Below, piece by piece: positions 18,922-21,295 of a stretch of 21,295 nt of DNA; position 1 is the stretch's first letter; the number at the start of each line of letters is the position of its first letter. The notes beneath the pieces were generated by a model that worked only from the letters and a program-made list of their open reading frames with translations, searched no databases and was not told where the DNA came from. The position numbers and the translations under genes are program-made. The stretch comes from Cerioporus squamosus (taxonomy: Eukaryota; Basidiomycota; Agaricomycetes; Polyporales; Polyporaceae). Location: contig JABYQS010000473.1 in NCBI GenBank assembly GCA_022592435.1, positions 1 to 21,295 on the forward strand, written 5' to 3'.

Positions 18922-21273
18922 ATGTTCCTCCTGGCTTGCTCTCTACTCGTTCCGTCCATCCTGCTGGGGCATGCCTCATCTTTCGTCATGACCGACCCGG
19001 TCGCCGCAACGAACCGTTCGTATGACTTTGTCATAATTGGAGGCATGTCTCGTCCGAACGCGTAGCCGTTGCATAAGCAGGGACTTACTTTTCTCTTCTA
19101 TAGGCGGCACGGCAGGGTCCGTCATTGCCCGTCGCATGAGCGAAGATCCCACGGTGACTGTCCTACTAGTCGAAGCAGGAAGGAGGTTGGTTGTATGCTC
19201 GACCCTTCTGCGCCGGTCTGACAATGCAGTCCAGTAATACGGATGGTCTTGACGTTGAGCAGCTCATGGTCCCCTACTTTGTCTCGTCGATCGACTCGTC
19301 TTTCGACTGGAATTACACCACGACTCCCCAAAGTTTCTCGGCAACCGTTCCTTGTCATACCCCCGCGGGTATGTACTTGGGGGAAGTAGCTCGACAAGTA
19401 TGTATGTCTTCTTGTCTTCCAAGTTCGTACGCCTCACTACATTGTCAGATTTTATGTTTTACACCCGTGGCTCTTCCGACGAATTCGATAGGCTGGCACG
19501 CCTCTCTGGCGATGAGGGCTGGTCTTGGGCCGCCATGCTGCCTTATATCATGAAGGTGCGCGACTGTGCTACGTCGGTCTCTCCGGTTCTTGTACTGATA
19601 TGAGGCCCCAGAGCGAGAGACTATCCCCCCCTGCGGATGACCACGACACGCGTGGCCAGGTTGATCCGACCGTACATGGGACCACTGGCCTGCTTCTGAC
19701 CAGCTTGCCCGGAAATGCGAGCGTGCTTGATTCGCGGGTGCTCGCAGTGACCAGAGAAGTTTCAGAGTTCCCGTTCAACGTCGACATGAACTCCGGCAAC
19801 CCTCTCGGAGTAGGTAAGTACCAAGGTTCTGTCCTGATTGGATGATATGCCCACATGTTCTAGGTTGGCTTCAATCAACAATTGGACACGGAGTCCGTAG
19901 CAGTGCTGCCACGGCCTTCCTCACCGACGGAATACTACGACGCCCGAACTTGGACGTTCTGATAGGAACTCGGGTTACGAGGCTCGTACAGACATCGAAC
20001 GCTCGAGGGCGACCAGTCTTCCTCGGTGTCGAGCTGGCAAAGTCTCCGTCAGGTATGTGACTTTGTCTATGACTATCGATATTAAATAGGACTCTGACAG
20101 CTAAATGATCAACAGGCGTCAGAACTAAGCTTCTCGCCAAGAAAGAGGTAATTCTGTCCGCAGGTACGTGCACGTCACCACTCCTGATCTGAGGCTTGAC
20201 AGCCTTCGTGTTCAGGCTCAATCGGCACGCCCCAGCTGTTAATGCTGTCAGGAATCGGTGATTCTTCTGAACTCGCTCGTCACAACATAGAGACAGTCGT
20301 CGACTTGCCCGACGTCGGACAGCATCTGCAAGACCACCCTTGGGTTCCCCTTCAATGGCTGGTAAACACGACAGATACGTTGGACCAGATAGCTAGAGAT
20401 CCCAAGCTTCTCGACGCTGCCATGGCCTTCTACAACTCCACAAAGCGCGGCGTGCTTGCCAACAACCCAGGCGGCAATCAGATAGGATGGTTTCGTCTTC
20501 CTGAACACTCGCCAACTTTACGGGAGTTCGGGGATCCGTCCGCTGGCCCCCTGTCACCGCATTTCGAACTTACCTTTGGCGTACGCATCGTGTCCTGTCT
20601 TGCTCCAAAACCCTACTGACAGGGACCCCAGGACTCATTTCTCTCGTTCACACAGCCCGCTCCTAGTACGGGAAGCTTCATGAGCATGTGCGTCGCACTC
20701 GTTGCGCCCACATCAAGTATGCGCCTACATGCTTCCGATTTCCCATGCGCTCATCTAGTTCTTCAGGGGGTTCTGTGAAACTTGCGTCTGCGTCTGCCTT
20801 TGAAGCTCCCATAATCGACCCCGCGTTCATGCACACACCATCCGATCTCGCCATCCTCACCGAAGCAGTCAAAGCCGCTCACCGGTTCACATCTGCGCCG
20901 GTGTGGACAGACTTCATCATCCGACCGTTCACAGGCGCTGTGAACACTACCACCGATGCGGATATACATGCGTATATACGAAGCATGGTGACTACCTTCC
21001 GCCATCCGATGGGTACAGCCCGGATGTCCAGCGCCCACGACAGCTCGGGCGTCGTTGGACCGGATCTTCTGGTCAGGAACGTGAGCGGGCTGAGGATAGT
21101 CGATGCTTCGATATTCGTACGTGTTGCCCGTCATGCGCTTCTTAATACTTCCGTGCTCACATGGCTCTCAGCCTCACATCTTTGGTGCCCATTTGCAGGC
21201 CTCTGTGTATGCTATCGCAGAGCGAGCCTCGGATCTAGTCAAAAGAGAGCACGGCATCTCGGTGTCTCACTAG
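18922..21273 (+). CDS. GMC oxidoreductase, aryl-alcohol oxidase type, secreted
   Basis: This FAD enzyme oxidises aromatic or related alcohols and gives H2O2 that feeds ligninolytic peroxidases. Exons are 18922-19042, 19104-19185, 19235-19397, 19449-19555, 19612-19813, 19864-20052, 20116-20163, 20216-20580, 20632-20716, 20767-21116 and 21172-21273. A signal peptide (MFLLACSLLVPSILLGHASS) precedes the FAD-binding GGGTAG (residues 40-45). GMC signature regions are PRGYVLGGSSSTN (across intron 3) and GSIGTPQLLMLSGIG. The catalytic histidines fit H534 (TFRHPMGTA) and H578 (FGAHLQA), 44 apart as in Pleurotus aryl-alcohol oxidase. Intron 1 begins GCATGT (GC-AG). Exon 3 lacks one base near 19329-19340: PQSF and LGNRSLSYPRG are in different frames. 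With that base the protein is about 604 aa, normal for the family. The rest is intact, so an error or very recent mutation is likely. Confidence 0.92.
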
Positions 21274-21295
21274 CTGCGCGCTTAATGACACGGCC

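Noticed and set aside
1..21295. Transposon, CRISPR, phage-like or secondary-metabolite core genes
   Set aside because: No reverse transcriptase, transposase, integrase, repeat-spacer array, polyketide or peptide synthetase motifs were found in any frame.

Overview
This is nuclear DNA of a filamentous fungus, almost certainly a basidiomycete of the Agaricomycetes. Genes are broken by many short introns, mostly 49-63 bases, with GT-AG or occasionally GC-AG borders and no operons. Coding sequence is moderately GC-rich. The recognisable gene set is a bZIP factor, a long-chain-base-phosphate phosphatase, an omega-like glutathione transferase, an aldo-keto reductase, an ICMT remnant and an aryl-alcohol-oxidase-type GMC flavoenzyme, which fits a wood- or litter-decay mushroom. 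I see no rRNA, tRNA, CRISPR array, plasmid or phage feature, and no convincing transposon.

Layout. 1-1366: no gene seen. 1367-3498 (-): bZIP transcription factor whose frame is broken about a dozen times, nearly always by one missing base. 3499-4039: intergenic, holding a palindromic motif cluster. 4040-7351 (-): intact seven-exon LCB3/sphingosine-1-phosphate phosphatase-like gene, 571 aa, with two unusually long introns (868 and 481). 8119-10159 (+): a degenerate fungal kinase-like gene with an in-frame TAG. 10160-13292: poorly coding, with at most one weak unknown gene on the minus strand. 13293-14245 (-): intact five-exon glutathione transferase, 238 aa, with a 21-base microexon and a GC-AG intron. 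14646-15371 (-): long unidentified ORF. 15733-16486: fragments, including a remnant of isoprenylcysteine methyltransferase. 16558-17871 (-): decaying aldo-keto reductase. 18922-21273 (+): near-complete eleven-exon GMC oxidoreductase of aryl-alcohol oxidase type with a signal peptide and one single-base break.

How the genes relate. LCB3 and the bZIP gene are housekeeping-like and share a strand. The right half looks accessory: a secreted H2O2-producing oxidase, a glutathione transferase and the remains of a reductase, mixed with gene relics. A link in aromatic-compound turnover and detoxification is plausible but only inferred.

The most useful results are exact exon models for LCB3, the transferase and the oxidase (phases checked exon by exon), the recognition of three relic or pseudogene loci, and the run of same-direction one-base losses that points to consensus errors in the bZIP gene and perhaps elsewhere. 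I did not find a convincing undescribed multi-gene system.
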